Source: Streptomyces triticagri (lineage in GTDB: Bacteria > Actinomycetota > Actinomycetes > Streptomycetales > Streptomycetaceae). From it: 64,000 nucleotides of DNA. Position 1 is the first letter of the stretch, and every line of letters starts with the position of its first letter. The stretch covers positions 1 through 64,000 of the forward strand of contig NZ_QUAK01000120.1 in assembly GCF_003429565.1 (NCBI RefSeq), in the 5' to 3' direction. This document shows positions 34,662 to 46,944 of the stretch, piece after piece. Below the pieces are notes generated by a model. It saw only the letters and a program-made list of their open reading frames with translations. It did no database searches and had not been told where the DNA came from. A program made the translations under genes and the position numbers.

Positions 34662-34704
34662 ATGAGCGCCCGCTGAACTGCCGCGTACCGCAAGGAGCTT
34701 CCGC

Positions 34705-36549
34705 ATGTCCGAGGAGTCCATCGCCCCGCCCGGCTCACCCCCTTCTCCGGGCGAGGCACCCCGCACTCTCGGCGCGCTGACCGCCCGGGTACGTCCACGG
34801 GTCGTCGCCGCCTCCGTGCTCGCGGCCGTGGCGGGGCTCGCCTCACTGGTCCCGTTCGTCGCCGTGTACATGCTGGCGAAGGCGCTCACCGCGGCCGAGC
34901 CCGACCGCGGCGAGGTATGGGTCGTCGTCGCCGTGACGGTCGCTTCGGTGGTCGTGCAGTTCGTCTGCCACGGTGCCGCCGTCTCGCTGTCCCACACGGC
35001 GGACATGGAGATGCAGTTGCTGCTGCGCCGCTCCATGGCCGCGCGGCTCGCCCGGGCGCCGCTCGGCTGGATCTCCGAGCGCGGCGCGGGGCGGCTCAAG
35101 AACACGCTCCAGGACGACGTCGAGGACATGCACTATCTGGTGGCGCACGCGCTGCCGGACTTCGTGGTGGCGGTGTCCACTCCACTGGCCGCGACCGTCT
35201 ATCTGGCCTTCGTGGACTGGCGGTTGACCCTGATCTGCCTCGTCGGGATCCCGTGCTACCTGGTGGGCCACCGCGTCATGGCGCGCGTCGCCGGGTCCCG
35301 GATGGGGGCGATCGGCACGGCGATGGGCAAGCTCAACAGCGCCGTCGTGGAGTTCGTCCAGGGCATCTCCGTCGTCAAGGCGTTCGGGCAGACGAAGCGG
35401 GCGCACAGCCGCTTCGCCCGCGCCGCGGACGACTACCTGGAGGCGTTCAGTACGGCCAACCGCCCGTTGCTGCGCATCCAGTCACTCAGTACGGGACTGC
35501 TCTCCCCCGCGGCCACCCTGCTGGTCGTGATCCTCGCGGGCACCCTCTTCGTCAGCCAGGGCTGGCTCCCGGCCGTCGACGTCGTACCGTTCGTGACGCT
35601 CGGCCTCGGCCTGACCGCACCGGTCCTCGTGGTGGGCCTCGCCGGGAACTCGCTGCGCTCGGCACGAGCCGCGGCCGAGCGGGTCGGCGACCTGCTCTCC
35701 GTGCCGCCCCTGCCGGAGCCCGAGGCGCCCCGGACCCCCGCCGACAACCGCGTCGAGCTGCGCCGTGTCACCTTCGGCTACGAGCCGGACGCACCCGTCC
35801 TGCACGAGGTCGGCGCCGTGCTCGAAGCCGGCACCGTGACCGCCCTTGTCGGGCCTTCGGGGGCAGGCAAGTCCACGCTCGCGACGCTGCTGCCGCGCTT
35901 CGCCGACCCGCAGTCGGGCCAGGTCCTGCTCGGCGGCGTGGACGTCCGGGACATCGCATCCGACGAGCTGTACCGGCACGTCGGCTTCGTCCTTCAGGAC
36001 GCACGGTTCCTGCGTACGTCGATCGCGGACAACCTGCGCCTCGCCCGGCCCGCGGCGACGGACACCGAACTGGCCGAGGCGATCCGCGCGGTGGCTCTCG
36101 ACGAGCGGATCGCCGGGCTGCCGCGCGGCCACGACTCCGTGATCGGCGAGGACGCGCAGTTCTCCGGCGGCGAGGCCCAACGCCTCTCGATCGCCCGGGC
36201 GTTGCTCGCCGACACCCCGGTCCTCGTCCTGGACGAGGCCACGGCGTACGCGGACCCGGAGTCCGAGGCGGCCGTGCAGCGGGCCCTGTCCCGGCTGATC
36301 GCCGGCCGCACCGTGCTGGTCATCGCCCACCGCCTGAGCAGCATCGTCGACGCCGACAACATCCTCGTACTCGACGAGGGCCGGGTCGTGGAGCAGGGCG
36401 GCCACGCGGCGCTCCTCGCCTCGGACGGCCTGTACGCCGCCATGTGGCGGACCCACCAGCGGCACACGGAGTCCGCGGACGGACGCGTGCGGGCCGTCGG
36501 ATCCCCCGCAGCCGGGCACGGACACGCGCAGATCGGAGCCACCCCGTGA
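34705..36549 (+). CDS. ABC transporter permease/ATPase, IrtA/YbtP-like
   Basis: A 614-residue half-transporter with an N-terminal six-helix membrane domain (about 30-310) and a C-terminal ATPase. Walker A is GPSGAGKST, the signature FSGGEAQRLSIARALL, and Walker B VLVLDEATAYADPES. The ATAYADPES form is typical of siderophore importers such as YbtP and IrtA, where most exporters have ATSSLD. It forms a heterodimer with the next gene, which overlaps it by four bases (GTGA). Import of the ferri-siderophore is more likely than export, given the adjacent SIP reductase, but direction cannot be read from sequence. Confidence 0.88.
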   Translation: MSEESIAPPGSPPSPGEAPRTLGALTARVRPRVVAASVLAAVAGLASLVPFVAVYMLAKALTAAEPDRGEVWVVVAVTVASVVVQFVCHGAAVSLSHTADMEMQLLLRRSMAARLARAPLGWISERGAGRLKNTLQDDVEDMHYLVAHALPDFVVAVSTPLAATVYLAFVDWRLTLICLVGIPCYLVGHRVMARVAGSRMGAIGTAMGKLNSAVVEFVQGISVVKAFGQTKRAHSRFARAADDYLEAFSTANRPLLRIQSLSTGLLSPAATLLVVILAGTLFVSQGWLPAVDVVPFVTLGLGLTAPVLVVGLAGNSLRSARAAAERVGDLLSVPPLPEPEAPRTPADNRVELRRVTFGYEPDAPVLHEVGAVLEAGTVTALVGPSGAGKSTLATLLPRFADPQSGQVLLGGVDVRDIASDELYRHVGFVLQDARFLRTSIADNLRLARPAATDTELAEAIRAVALDERIAGLPRGHDSVIGEDAQFSGGEAQRLSIARALLADTPVLVLDEATAYADPESEAAVQRALSRLIAGRTVLVIAHRLSSIVDADNILVLDEGRVVEQGGHAALLASDGLYAAMWRTHQRHTESADGRVRAVGSPAAGHGHAQIGATP

Positions 36550-38321
36550 TCAAGCAGCTCTTCCAAGTGGTCGGCCCGTCCCTGCGACGCCGCCTGGCCC
36601 TGCAACTGGCCGTGCTCCTCGGCTACAGCGTCCTGCAAGGGGTCGCCTTCGTCCTCGTGGTCCCCGTGCTCCGCCGGCTGCTCGCCGGTGACGCCGACGG
36701 TGCGTGGCCGTGGGCCTGGGCACTGGCCGGCGTCGCCCTGGCGACCGCGGTGACGTACTACGTCCAGCAGATGCTCAGCTTCCAGGTGGCCCTGGTCGCC
36801 TCGCACCGCCTGTACCACCGGCTCGGCGACCACGTCTCCGCCCTGCCGCTCGGCTGGTTCTCGGGTGAACAGGTCGGCGGTCTGGGCCAGTTGGCCTCGC
36901 GTGGCGTGCCGCAGGTGCGGTCCCTCCTGGCGCATCTGCTGCAACCGCTCTGCACGGCGGTGGTGACCCCGCTGACGGTGGTGGTGGCGATGGCGTTCCT
37001 CGACTGGCGCCTGGCACTCGCGACGGCGCTGGGAGCCCCGGTCATGTACCTCACGTACCGCTGGGCGATGAGCACGGTCGCACGCGCCGACGAAGCGGCG
37101 GACAAGGCGGCATCCGAGGCGAACGACCGCGTGGTCGAATTCGTCCGCTCCCAGCCCGTGCTGCGCAGCACGGGCAGCTCGGAACGGGGCCGTGCACTGC
37201 TCGAGTCGGCGCTGAGTGAGCAGGACGCCGCCGGACGCCGGCAGTCCGCCGCCATGGCACCCGGCCGTACAGCCTTCATCGCGGTCGTCCACCTGGCGGT
37301 CGCCGCGGTGGTGGTCGTCGGCGCCGTCCTCGGCCTGGACGGATCGGTGGGCGTCGCCGAACTGGTGGCTCTCCTGGTGCTCGTGGTCCGCTTCGCCGAG
37401 CCGGTCTCCGGGATGGCCGAACTGGGCGGCAGTCTGCGCGCGGCGCGCGGCGCACTCAAGCGGTTCGACGAGGTGCTCGCGGCACGCCCGCTGCCGGAGC
37501 CGGCACACCCCGGAAAGACACCGGCGGACGCCTCGCTCGAACTGCGCGACGTCCGCTTCTCGTACGGCGCCGGCACGGGCGGCCGGCCGGTGCTCGACGG
37601 TGTGTCGGCGCGTCTGCCGCAGCACACCACGACGGCGGTCGTGGGGCCCTCCGGCTCCGGGAAGACCACCCTCATCCGGCTCCTCGCCCGGTTCTGGGAC
37701 GTCGACGAGGGAGCGGTCATGGTCGGTGGCCGGGACGTCCGGCACCTGGGCACGGACACGCTGATGGACCAGTTCTCGATGGTCTTCCAGGACGTGTACC
37801 TGTTCGACGGGAGCATCAAGGAGAACGTGCTTCTCGGCCGTCCGGCGGCGGCCGACGAGGAGGTCGAGGAGGCCGCACGGCTCGCCCGCGTCGACGAGAT
37901 CGTGGACCGTCTTCCGCAGGGCTGGGACACCCGGGTCGGTGAGGGCGGGACCGCGCTGTCCGGTGGCGAGCGCCAGCGGGTCTCGCTGGCACGGGCGCTG
38001 CTCAAGGACGCACCGGTGATGCTGCTCGACGAGGCGACCTCGTCGCTCGACCCGGCCAACGAAGCTGCCGTACAGGAGACGTTGGACGCCCTGTCCGGCA
38101 AGCGCACCCTGGTGGTCGTCGCACACCGGCTGCAGACGGTGGTCGGCGCCGACCGGATCGTCGTGCTCGAGGAGGGACGCCTCGCGGAGAGCGGCACACA
38201 CGACGAACTGCTCGCTGTGGGAGGCCGCTACGCCGAGTTCTGGCGGGAACGCAGCAAGGCCCACGGTTGGCGGCTGCGTCCCGAGGACGGCACTGAGCTC
38301 ACCCTGGAGGGCAGCCTGTGA
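36546..38321 (+). CDS. ABC transporter permease/ATPase, IrtB/YbtQ-like
   Basis: The 591-residue partner of the preceding gene. Its GTG start is inside the upstream stop. The membrane domain spans about residues 15-310. The ATPase has GPSGSGKTT, LSGGERQRVSLARALL and MLLDEATSSLDPANE. The TetR gene starts within its own stop codon overlap (GTGA at 38318-38321), so the three are one transcription unit. Confidence 0.88.
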   Translation: MIKQLFQVVGPSLRRRLALQLAVLLGYSVLQGVAFVLVVPVLRRLLAGDADGAWPWAWALAGVALATAVTYYVQQMLSFQVALVASHRLYHRLGDHVSALPLGWFSGEQVGGLGQLASRGVPQVRSLLAHLLQPLCTAVVTPLTVVVAMAFLDWRLALATALGAPVMYLTYRWAMSTVARADEAADKAASEANDRVVEFVRSQPVLRSTGSSERGRALLESALSEQDAAGRRQSAAMAPGRTAFIAVVHLAVAAVVVVGAVLGLDGSVGVAELVALLVLVVRFAEPVSGMAELGGSLRAARGALKRFDEVLAARPLPEPAHPGKTPADASLELRDVRFSYGAGTGGRPVLDGVSARLPQHTTTAVVGPSGSGKTTLIRLLARFWDVDEGAVMVGGRDVRHLGTDTLMDQFSMVFQDVYLFDGSIKENVLLGRPAAADEEVEEAARLARVDEIVDRLPQGWDTRVGEGGTALSGGERQRVSLARALLKDAPVMLLDEATSSLDPANEAAVQETLDALSGKRTLVVVAHRLQTVVGADRIVVLEEGRLAESGTHDELLAVGGRYAEFWRERSKAHGWRLRPEDGTELTLEGSL

Positions 38322-39166
38322 CGGGCGGCGCCCCGCCGTCGTCGTCGCCGCCGTCGCCGTCGCCGGACGAGCACGGGGCGCGCGAGGAGGCGGACGCGCC
38401 ACCGCGGCGCCGTCTCGGAAAGCGGCCCGGCCGGCGGCCGCTCGTGGATCGCCGCCGCGCCGTGGATGCCGTGGCCGACCTGGGTTTCCGGGACATCACG
38501 GTCTCCTCGGTCGCCCAGCGCCTCGGCGTGCGCCCCTCCACGCTCTACCGCTATTTCGCCACTCGGGAGGAACTCCTTGCGCAGGCCGTGGACGCCCGGT
38601 TCGAGGAACCGGAGCAGAGCCCGGAGCAGGGCCCTGGCGCCCGGCACTGGCGCGACTGCCTGGCCGCTCAGGCCTGGGCCCTGTGGGAGGTGTACGCGCG
38701 CCACCCGGGACTCGCACAGGCCGTGACGGCGCTGCCCACGACTCCGCCGGCGATGACACGGCGCATCGACCGCACGGCGGTCCGGCTGCTCGACCTCGGC
38801 TTCAGCACGGAGGACGCCGTCCTGGCCGTCGATGTGATCGGCGAACTGGCCCTGGACACCTTTCTGCTGGGCCGCATCACCGAGGCTCCGGATGCCGGGG
38901 ACGGGGCCGGGGACGTGGACATGGACATGGACATGGACCTCCGGTCGAGTACGGCCGGCGCGGACCGCCGGGCCAGGGTGGCCGCCGCGGCACCTTTGCT
39001 CGACCCGCGCCTGCGGGGCCTGATCCAGGAGGCCGTCACCGCGGAGCCCCGCGCCTGGTTCGCCCGCAAGCTGGACCTCGTACTCGACGGCCTGTCGCTG
39101 CGCGCTCCGGGCGAGCAGGACACCGAGGACCGGGGTGGCCACGGTCGCTCCGTGGCCACCCCGTGA
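38318..39166 (+). CDS. TetR-family regulator in the ABC operon
   Basis: A 282-residue regulator. The DNA-binding helix-turn-helix is DITVSSVAQRLGVRPSTLYR (about residues 60-79), followed by YFATREELLAQAVDARF. A long Pro/Ser/Arg-rich leader of about 40 residues precedes it, and an Asp-Met repeat (MDMDMDMD) lies around residue 205. The arrangement resembles the second TetR of the locus at 56595. It overlaps the ABC gene and is a candidate for binding the shared operator in its own promoter region (sites A/B). Confidence 0.88.
   Translation: MTGGAPPSSSPPSPSPDEHGAREEADAPPRRRLGKRPGRRPLVDRRRAVDAVADLGFRDITVSSVAQRLGVRPSTLYRYFATREELLAQAVDARFEEPEQSPEQGPGARHWRDCLAAQAWALWEVYARHPGLAQAVTALPTTPPAMTRRIDRTAVRLLDLGFSTEDAVLAVDVIGELALDTFLLGRITEAPDAGDGAGDVDMDMDMDLRSSTAGADRRARVAAAAPLLDPRLRGLIQEAVTAEPRAWFARKLDLVLDGLSLRAPGEQDTEDRGGHGRSVATP
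39132..39162. terminator. 13-bp stem terminator within the tetR 3' end
   Basis: GGGGTGGCCACGG at 39132-39144 pairs perfectly with CCGTGGCCACCCC at 39150-39162 around a five-base loop. It overlaps the last codons of tetR and lies 28 bases after the end of the convergent salicylate synthase gene. It can terminate both units. Confidence 0.78.
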
Positions 39167-39189
39167 CGGGCCGGGGAGAAGGACGGGCG

Positions 39190-40896
39190 TCAGGGCCTCG
39201 TCCGTACCTGCTCCCCGGCCCGGGGTGCCGCCGTCGTCCGAGCTGTGGGCGGCTCCGGCGAGGGCGGCACCTGCTGCTCCTGTACGAGGCGGGCCCAGGC
39301 CACAAGCCGGGGGTCGCGCGCGAGTTCGGCGACCTTGAACCGGACGCCGTACGCGCTCCATTTGCTGACCACGGTCATCAGGCCCACCGAGTCCAGCCCC
39401 TGGGCGATCAGGTTCGCTTCGGTGTCGACCTCGGACTCGGGGCAGCGCAGGGCCTCCGCCACATCGCGGCGCATCACGTCGAGGCCGAGTTCCGTCCGGC
39501 CTGCCGCGACGGCGGCGACGACGGTCCCCGAAACGCTGCGCAGCTTCTCGCAGGTCTCGGTGAACTCCCGCTCGGGCACGGACTGTCCGACGATCCCCGC
39601 CCCGGCCCTCAGCCAGGTCCGGCCCCCCTGCTGGTACACCGACCGCAGGACCAGAGCGGCGTCGAAGGTGCCGTCCTGCCCGACGGTGAGGACGGCACCG
39701 CCGTACAGCCCGCGGGGCTCGGACTCGTACCGGCGGATCGCTTCGTACGCCTCGGCCTTGGGGATGCCCGCGACCGTGACCGCGGGGAACAGCGAGGCCA
39801 GCGCGTCCCAGCCGTCCTGTCCCGGGCGGAGCCGACCGTACAGATCCGATCCCAAGTGCTGTGCCGTGCCCCGCGGTTTGACCGTCATGTAGTCGGTGAC
39901 CTGGATCGTGCCCGGCTCGCAGACCGCCTCCAGTTCCTCGAAGGAGGTCCGTACGGTCACGGCGTGTTCGTACACCTCCTTGGGGTCGGCGAGGAGTTCG
40001 CGGCGCAGTCGCGCGTCGCCCTCGGCATCGCCGGTGAGCGCCCGGGTCCCGGCCAGCGGCTGGGTGCGTACGCGTCCGTCGGCGTCGACGGCCAGGACGA
40101 TCTCCGGGCCGAACCCTGCGGCGCGCAGTCCGCCCAGGTGGAGCAGGAAGGATCGGGCGGGCGTGTTCCGCCGCCGGCCGAGCAGATATGTCGAGGCGAG
40201 ATCGACCGGCTCGGTGATCTGCACGACCCGGGACAGGATGACCTTCCGCAGGGTGCTGTCCCGTATCTCGCGCACCGCCCCGGCCACGGCCTTGCGGTAC
40301 AGCTCGCCCTCGCCCTGTTCCAGGTCGACGTCCACGAGCGGAGCCGAGGCCGGGTGCACCGGATCCGCCTCGTCGGACGCCAGCGCCGCCACGGCGTGCT
40401 GCGCCTCCTCCGGGTCCAGGGTGCGCACGGTGGCCGTCGAGCCCTGGATGCGGATCTCGGTGCGGGGTACGACGAGCCGCAACAGCACGGTGTCGGCGGG
40501 GAGTTCGTCGAACGCGGGGGTGCCCGCGTAGGAGAGCTCGAAGTCGACGGTGCCGTAGGCGCGCCAGTCCTCGACGGGCAGGTCCGACAGGAGTTCCCGC
40601 AGGGCCGGGGCGGGATCGTCGGTCCACGGCACGGTCCGTTCCCCGTCCGGGCCGGTGCGGCGGACGCCGGTGCGGGTGACCGTCACTTCGGTGATCGCGC
40701 CGAGGGCGACCGACCAGGTGTCCCCGCGCTCGTACAGGACGCACGGTCCGTCACCGGCCTGGCGGGTGACGCGTACGGCGGCGGACAGCGGGTCTCCCGC
40801 GACGGGCGCCGAACTGGTCCGGTACTGCAGGGTGTCGGGCCGGGTCGGCATGGAGGGCATCGAGAACATCGAGGATATCGAGGACATCGGGCACAT
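39190..40896 (-). CDS. Salicylate synthase fused to an aryl carrier protein
   Basis: A 568-residue two-domain enzyme, last gene of the biosynthetic operon. Residues about 20-460 are a chorismate-utilising synthase of the MbtI/Irp9 group, making salicylate from chorismate. Visible motifs are [50 protein letters not shown] and the C-terminal [19 protein letters not shown]. Residues about 475-545 are a carrier protein with the phosphopantetheine site Ser503 in AQGLDSVGL. The arylated carrier is normally on a separate protein or fused to isochorismatase (EntB) or NRPS (HMWP2). Here the enzyme that makes salicylate carries the domain that will hold it. No stand-alone ArCP occurs elsewhere in the window. 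Confidence 0.9.
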   Translation of the reverse strand: MCPMSSISSMFSMPSMPTRPDTLQYRTSSAPVAGDPLSAAVRVTRQAGDGPCVLYERGDTWSVALGAITEVTVTRTGVRRTGPDGERTVPWTDDPAPALRELLSDLPVEDWRAYGTVDFELSYAGTPAFDELPADTVLLRLVVPRTEIRIQGSTATVRTLDPEEAQHAVAALASDEADPVHPASAPLVDVDLEQGEGELYRKAVAGAVREIRDSTLRKVILSRVVQITEPVDLASTYLLGRRRNTPARSFLLHLGGLRAAGFGPEIVLAVDADGRVRTQPLAGTRALTGDAEGDARLRRELLADPKEVYEHAVTVRTSFEELEAVCEPGTIQVTDYMTVKPRGTAQHLGSDLYGRLRPGQDGWDALASLFPAVTVAGIPKAEAYEAIRRYESEPRGLYGGAVLTVGQDGTFDAALVLRSVYQQGGRTWLRAGAGIVGQSVPEREFTETCEKLRSVSGTVVAAVAAGRTELGLDVMRRDVAEALRCPESEVDTEANLIAQGLDSVGLMTVVSKWSAYGVRFKVAELARDPRLVAWARLVQEQQVPPSPEPPTARTTAAPRAGEQVRTRP

Positions 40897-40920
40897 GGGG
40901 GACTCCCTTGCTGGGTGAGG

Positions 40921-42591
40921 TCAGTGCGGGACGCGGGCGCGGGCGTGGTCCGCCGCGATGACCGTCAGAGCACGGCGGTCGATCTTGCCGACGCCGGTGA
41001 GCGGCCAGGCCTCGACCGTCTCCACCTGCTGCGGCCGCTTGAAGGCGGCGACTCCCCGGTCGCGCAGGAACTCGCCGAGTGCTGCCGCGTCCGGAGCGCC
41101 GGCGGGCTGCCCGGCGTCCGGGGCCGCATCCGGGGTCGTATCCGGGGCCAGGAGGAGGCAGGCGCAGACGCGCTCCCCCAGGACGTCGTCGGGTACGCCG
41201 ATCACCACGGCCTGTGCCACGGCGGGATGCGCCAGGAGGTGGTGCTCGACCTCCTCCGGAGAGACCTTCTCGCCCGCCCTGTTGATCTGCTCCTTCACCC
41301 GTCCCTCGACCACGAGATCGCCGCCGGGTGTGCGCCGGACCAGGTCGCCGGAGCGGTAGAAGCCGTCGGCGGTGAATGCGCGTGCGTTGTGTTCCGGTGC
41401 CCGGTAGTAGCCGCGGATCGTGTACGGGCCGCGGGTGAGGAGTTCACCGGTCTCGCCGTCCGGTACGGCGGTGTCGTCGCCGGCGACGATGCGGATCTCG
41501 TCGTCGGACGAGACGGGACGGCCCTGGGTCGTCGCCACGGTCTCCGGCGGGTCGTCGAGGCGGGTGGCGCACAGCAGCCCTTCGGCCATGCCGAAGACCT
41601 GCTGAAGTGTGCAGCCGAGGGCGTCCGGCAGGATCCGGGCGGTCGGCTCGGGCAGACGTGCGCCGCCGACCTGGACGAGACGCAGCCCTGCGAGGTCGCA
41701 GCCCACCCACTCCACGGCCCGGCTCCACAGCGCGGCGAGGGGCGGCACCAGGGCGGTGACGGTGACCCGCTCCCGCTCGATCAGCGGGAAGACCTCCGGC
41801 GGGCTGGCGTTCTCGGCGAAGACGGTCGCCGCTCCCGACATCAGCGCGCCGAGCAGCCCCGGGCAGGCGAGCGGTAAGTTGTGCGCCGCGGGCAGGACCG
41901 CCAAGTACACGTCCGCCGGGCCGAGTCGGCACAGTTCGGCCATGCGGCGGGCGTTGTAGGCGTAGTCGTCGTGGGTGCGCGGGATGAGTTTCGGCAGCCC
42001 GGTGGAGCCGCCCGACAGCAGGAGTACGGCCGGGCCCGAGGGGTCGGGATCGGGCAGCCGCACGGGTTCACGGTCCAGCGAGCCGTACGCGATCGCTTCC
42101 TCGACACCGTCCGGATCGCCGATCACGACCGTGTGCCGCAGCGACGGGCAGACCTCGAGCAGCGCGCGTATCACCGGCCGGTGGTCGTGGCCCTCCAGCT
42201 CGTCGGTGGTCACGAAGGCGACGGCTTCCGAGAGTTCGGCCAGGTGCTTCAGCTCGCTCTCCCGGTGCCCGGGCAGCGCGAGCACGGGCAGGGCACCGAG
42301 GCGGAAGAGTGCGAAGAGGAGGACGGCGAACTCGACGCGGTTGGGCAGCTGGACGAGGACACGGTCGCCCGGCCGGATGCCCGACTCGGCGAGTCCGGCG
42401 GCGGTCCGGTCGGCCCGGGTGTCGAGTCCGGCGAAGGTGAGCCGCGTGCGCGCGTCGATGAGCGCCGTCCGCTCCCCGTGCTGCGCCGCCGCCTCGCGCA
42501 GCAGGTGCCCGAGCGGAGCTCCGCGCCAGTGGCCGGCGCTCCGGTAGCGGGTCGCCTCGGGTCCGGGCCAGGGTACGAATCCGCCGGCCAT
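40921..42591 (-). CDS. Salicyl-AMP ligase (aryl-acid activating enzyme)
   Basis: A 556-residue adenylating enzyme of the EntE/DhbE/YbtE/MbtA family. It activates an aryl acid with ATP and loads it onto the aryl carrier protein. Motifs: [36 protein letters not shown], and [18 protein letters not shown]. The acid-recognition segment is [11 protein letters not shown]; Cys replaces the Ser that contacts the 3-hydroxyl of dihydroxybenzoate in DhbE, the substitution seen in salicylate-specific YbtE. This agrees with the salicylate synthase downstream. Its ATG overlaps the stop of the methyltransferase gene by one base. Confidence 0.92.
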   Translation of the reverse strand: MAGGFVPWPGPEATRYRSAGHWRGAPLGHLLREAAAQHGERTALIDARTRLTFAGLDTRADRTAAGLAESGIRPGDRVLVQLPNRVEFAVLLFALFRLGALPVLALPGHRESELKHLAELSEAVAFVTTDELEGHDHRPVIRALLEVCPSLRHTVVIGDPDGVEEAIAYGSLDREPVRLPDPDPSGPAVLLLSGGSTGLPKLIPRTHDDYAYNARRMAELCRLGPADVYLAVLPAAHNLPLACPGLLGALMSGAATVFAENASPPEVFPLIERERVTVTALVPPLAALWSRAVEWVGCDLAGLRLVQVGGARLPEPTARILPDALGCTLQQVFGMAEGLLCATRLDDPPETVATTQGRPVSSDDEIRIVAGDDTAVPDGETGELLTRGPYTIRGYYRAPEHNARAFTADGFYRSGDLVRRTPGGDLVVEGRVKEQINRAGEKVSPEEVEHHLLAHPAVAQAVVIGVPDDVLGERVCACLLLAPDTTPDAAPDAGQPAGAPDAAALGEFLRDRGVAAFKRPQQVETVEAWPLTGVGKIDRRALTVIAADHARARVPH

Positions 42592-43610
42592 CAGACGGGC
42601 CTGGCCTCGATGAGCGATTCGGCGTCCGGCCGCAGATCGGCCCGGGACAGGGCGAGTCCTGCCTGCTCGAACAGCAAGCGGTACTGCTCCGGGGTCCGCA
42701 GGCGTGCCTGGAGCAGTACGAACATGTACAGGTCCAGGGCGCGTACGTAGTGCGTCCGGTCGTCTGCGGTGGGCATGTGCCCGACGATGACGAGCCTCGA
42801 TGCGGGGCTCATCGCCTCGCGGACTCGGCGCAGGATGCGGACGGAGTCCTCGTCGTTCCAGTTGCCGATGACGCGGGACAGCAGGTAGACGTCGCCGCCT
42901 GTCGGGACCCCGTCGAAGAAGCTGCCCGCGGCGACGGTGGCCCGGTCGGACACCCCGGCGTCCGCAAGGAGTTCGGCGGCCCCGCGGACCGCGTTCGGCA
43001 GGTCGAAGACCGTGCCGGCGAGGTGCGGGTGCTCGGTCAGCAGGCGGGCGAGCATGGCGCCCCGGCCGCCGCCCACGTCGACGACATGGGCGCCTTCGGG
43101 GAAGTCGTACCGGGCGTTGACGGTGTCACCGGCGGCGGACTCGGCCATCGCCCGGTGGAAGGCGGTCGAGAAGTCGGCGTGCCCGGGATCGGACATGTAC
43201 TCCCAGGCCGACCGCCCGTGCGCGGCGTCGAAGGCGGGGGCGCCCGTGCGTGCCGTGTGGGCGCAGTGCGCCCAGGTCCGCGCGAACTCCTCCATGCCGG
43301 TCAGCCGGCACATCTCCCGCATGCTGTCGGGGCTGTCGCTGCGCAGGACCGCACCGACGCCGGTGAGGGCGAATCGGCCGTCCTCCTCGGCGGTGAGCAC
43401 ACCGGCCGCGGCGGCCGCGTCGAGGAAGCGGCTGAGCGCCTCCGGTTCGGCGGAGGAGAGTGCGGCGAGTTCGGCGGCGGTACGCGGCCGGTCCAGGTGG
43501 TCGGCGATGCCGAGGTCGGCGAGCGCGGAGACGGCGGCGGAGATCCAGCCTGCCGAGACGATCTCGATCAGGCGCAGACGGGGTGGCAGGACGGACTGCT
43601 GCTGGGACAT
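42591..43610 (-). CDS. SAM-dependent O-methyltransferase (plant-type dimerising)
   Basis: A 339-residue class I methyltransferase. The N-terminal dimerisation winged-helix is LGIADHLDRPRTAAELAALS. The SAM-binding motif is HVVDVGGGRGAMLARLL, followed by AVRGAAELLADAGVSDRATV. The family catalyses transfer to hydroxyl groups, commonly phenols and enols of polyketides. The position between the PKS and the salicyl-AMP ligase genes suggests it tailors the siderophore, perhaps an enol or beta-hydroxyl, but the acceptor is unknown. Confidence 0.85.
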   Translation of the reverse strand: MSQQQSVLPPRLRLIEIVSAGWISAAVSALADLGIADHLDRPRTAAELAALSSAEPEALSRFLDAAAAAGVLTAEEDGRFALTGVGAVLRSDSPDSMREMCRLTGMEEFARTWAHCAHTARTGAPAFDAAHGRSAWEYMSDPGHADFSTAFHRAMAESAAGDTVNARYDFPEGAHVVDVGGGRGAMLARLLTEHPHLAGTVFDLPNAVRGAAELLADAGVSDRATVAAGSFFDGVPTGGDVYLLSRVIGNWNDEDSVRILRRVREAMSPASRLVIVGHMPTADDRTHYVRALDLYMFVLLQARLRTPEQYRLLFEQAGLALSRADLRPDAESLIEARPV

Positions 43611-43692
43611 CGGGATCCTGTTCGTTCGGGGAGACGAATGCGGTCGAGTCGGGAATCGGACGTCTGGCTTCAGGTGTCGGGCGTCGCGTGCC

Positions 43693-46940
<3,248 letters not shown>

Positions 46941-46944
<4 letters not shown>

